Shown here: positions 7,214 to 8,321 of the stretch, piece after piece
Position numbering within the stretch: position 1 is the first letter of the stretch
Layout of the letters: each line of letters opens with the position of its first letter
NCBI GenBank assembly: GCA_027297025.1
Contig: JAPUIM010000295.1
Location: 1 to 8,321, forward strand
Direction: 5' to 3'
Source: Bacteroidota bacterium
GTDB taxonomy: Bacteria; Bacteroidota; Bacteroidia; Cytophagales; Cyclobacteriaceae
DNA: 8,321 bases
The notes under the pieces: model-generated
The model's database searches: none
What the model was told of the DNA's origin: nothing
Seen by the model: the letters and a program-made list of their open reading frames with translations, nothing else
Position numbers and translations under genes: made by a program

Positions 7214-8321
7214 CTAACTTTCAATCCAGGCGGTTACCTCTTCCAGGCTAGGATTCTTCACATTATTCAATTTCATTTTTTTTCGCATACCGCAAATGTC
7301 ATTGAACAGTTTATTTGGGGCGGCTTGCTGCAATTGGTCAATCTTGGTAATGCTTAGTCGCTGAAGGATTGGAATAAGCTCTTGCCGGACCCCAATATCA
7401 AGAAAATCTTGATGGCTAGTTGATTCAAGCTTTTGCTCAGGCTTCATTTGAGGGAAAAATAATACATCCTGGATAGAATGTGAATCGGTCATTATCATGC
7501 AAAGGCGATCAATCCCAATCCCTAAGCCGGCTGTGGGAGGCATTCCATATTCGAGGGCCCTTAAAAAATCCTCATCTAAGACCATGGCTTCTTCATCTCC
7601 ACGCTTGCCTAATTCCAATTGCTCCTCAAATCTTTGTCGTTGATCAATTGGATCGTTCAATTCCGAAAAAGCATTACAGATTTCTGTCCCATTACAAATG
7701 GCTTCAAATCTCTCCACAAACCCCTTCTTTTCTCTATGCTTTTTAGCCAAGGGCGACATTTCCACCGGGTAATCGGTAATATAAGTAGGTTGTATAAGAT
7801 GCGGCTCACACTTTTCACCAAAAATTTCATCTATGATCTTTCCTTTGCCCATGGTATCATCGACTTCCAATCCCAAACTTTCGGCAGCTTCTCTTAACTG
7901 AAGTTCATCCATATTATCAATATTCAATCCAGTAAAATGTTGAATAACCTCTCCCATGGTGAATCTTTTCCATGGGCGTTTAAAATCGACGGTATGCTCT
8001 CCTACAGTTACCCGGGTGGTTCCGTGCAAGTCAACAGCTACCTTTTCAATCATCATTTCCACTAAATCCATCATCCACTGGTAATCCCTATAGGCAACGT
8101 ATAACTCTACCTGTGTGAATTCCGGATTGTGGTTTCGATCCATCCCTTCGTTTCTAAAATCCTTGGCAAATTCAAACACCCCATCAAACCCGCCCACTAT
8201 TAATCGTTTCAAATACAACTCATTAGCTATTCGTAGATATAGTGGTATATCCAGCGTATTGTGATGGGTTTTGAAGGGCCTGGCTGCCGCTCCTCCATAG
8301 ATAGGTTGCAAAATTGGGGTT
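7214..8321 (-). CDS. lysS: lysyl-tRNA synthetase, class II, N-terminus cut by window edge
   Basis: The frame is open from the stop (TAG at 7214-7216) to the right edge, showing 368 residues of the C-terminal part. LysRS charges tRNA-Lys with lysine in the cytoplasm using ATP. The first visible residues, [16 protein letters not shown], match the segment just after motif 1, so the N-terminal anticodon-binding OB fold (roughly the first 200 residues) is outside the window. Motif 2 is [20 protein letters not shown] (visible residues 55-74), the lysine-site segment is [19 protein letters not shown] (213-231), and motif 3 is GLGIGIDRL (265-273). About 73 residues follow the usual end of the catalytic core (near FPQMKPE), including [13 protein letters not shown] and [13 protein letters not shown]. 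This helical, possibly helix-hairpin-helix-like extension resembles that of other Bacteroidota LysRS. The codon at 8309-8311 is TTG (Leu) inside the conserved core, not a start. Its stop faces the lptD stop across 2 bp. Confidence 0.96.
   Translation of the reverse strand, partial: TPILQPIYGGAAARPFKTHHNTLDIPLYLRIANELYLKRLIVGGFDGVFEFAKDFRNEGMDRNHNPEFTQVELYVAYRDYQWMMDLVEMMIEKVAVDLHGTTRVTVGEHTVDFKRPWKRFTMGEVIQHFTGLNIDNMDELQLREAAESLGLEVDDTMGKGKIIDEIFGEKCEPHLIQPTYITDYPVEMSPLAKKHREKKGFVERFEAICNGTEICNAFSELNDPIDQRQRFEEQLELGKRGDEEAMVLDEDFLRALEYGMPPTAGLGIGIDRLCMIMTDSHSIQDVLFFPQMKPEQKLESTSHQDFLDIGVRQELIPILQRLSITKIDQLQQAAPNKLFNDICGMRKKMKLNNVKNPSLEEVTAWIES

Noticed and set aside
7480..7897. Plus-strand open frames opposite lysS
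   Set aside because: They overlap highly conserved LysRS coding sequence and show no domain or start signal.
8309..8311. TTG as the start of lysS
   Set aside because: The frame continues to the window edge with conserved LysRS residues before it, and the N-terminal domain would be missing.
1..8321. CRISPR array, insertion sequence, tRNA or rRNA gene
   Set aside because: No regularly spaced repeats, terminal inverted repeats with transposase, or cloverleaf/rRNA-like sequence were seen; genes account for nearly all the window.

Overview
The window looks like ordinary chromosomal sequence from a member of the Bacteroidota (Bacteroidetes). The evidence is a Bacteroidota-type LptD with a signal peptide and a DTL/DSL-rich leader, a lysyl-tRNA synthetase with an extra C-terminal segment past motif 3, a SirB1-like protein and an MCE protein with the sequence style of this phylum, AT-rich DNA, and starts without clear Shine-Dalgarno sequences. 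The class (for example Cytophagia, Saprospiria or Flavobacteriia) cannot be fixed from this sequence alone.

Layout from left to right. Four minus-strand genes fill 1-4312. Read in their own direction they are an N-acetylmuramoyl-L-alanine amidase (4312-3527), an MCE/MlaD-type lipid-transport protein (3510-2572), an acyl-CoA carboxylase carboxyltransferase subunit resembling methylcrotonyl-CoA carboxylase beta (2472-844), and a SirB1/transglutaminase-like protein (828 to beyond the left edge). Gaps of 15-16 bp join the first pair and the last pair. A 98-bp gap separates the two pairs, so this is either one long operon or two. A 76-bp AT-rich region (4313-4388) separates the amidase from the divergent plus-strand lptD (4389-7211). 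The lptD stop codon lies 2 bp from the stop codon of the convergent lysS (7214 to beyond the right edge, N-terminus missing).

The centre of the window is a cell-envelope block. LptD inserts lipopolysaccharide into the outer membrane, the amidase cuts peptidoglycan cross-bridges in the periplasm, and the MCE protein probably moves lipids across the periplasm. A shared divergent control region could co-regulate them. The carboxyltransferase (acyl-CoA metabolism), the SirB1-like protein (unknown role) and LysRS (translation) have no obvious link to that theme.

I found no mobile element, CRISPR array, tRNA, rRNA or phage signature. No wholly new system is evident. The points most worth a second look are the two-cysteine arrangement in LptD, the SirB1-like protein that lacks the residues expected of a catalytic transglutaminase fold, the C-terminal extension of LysRS, the run of three GTG starts around the divergent region, and the 2-bp convergent stop arrangement.
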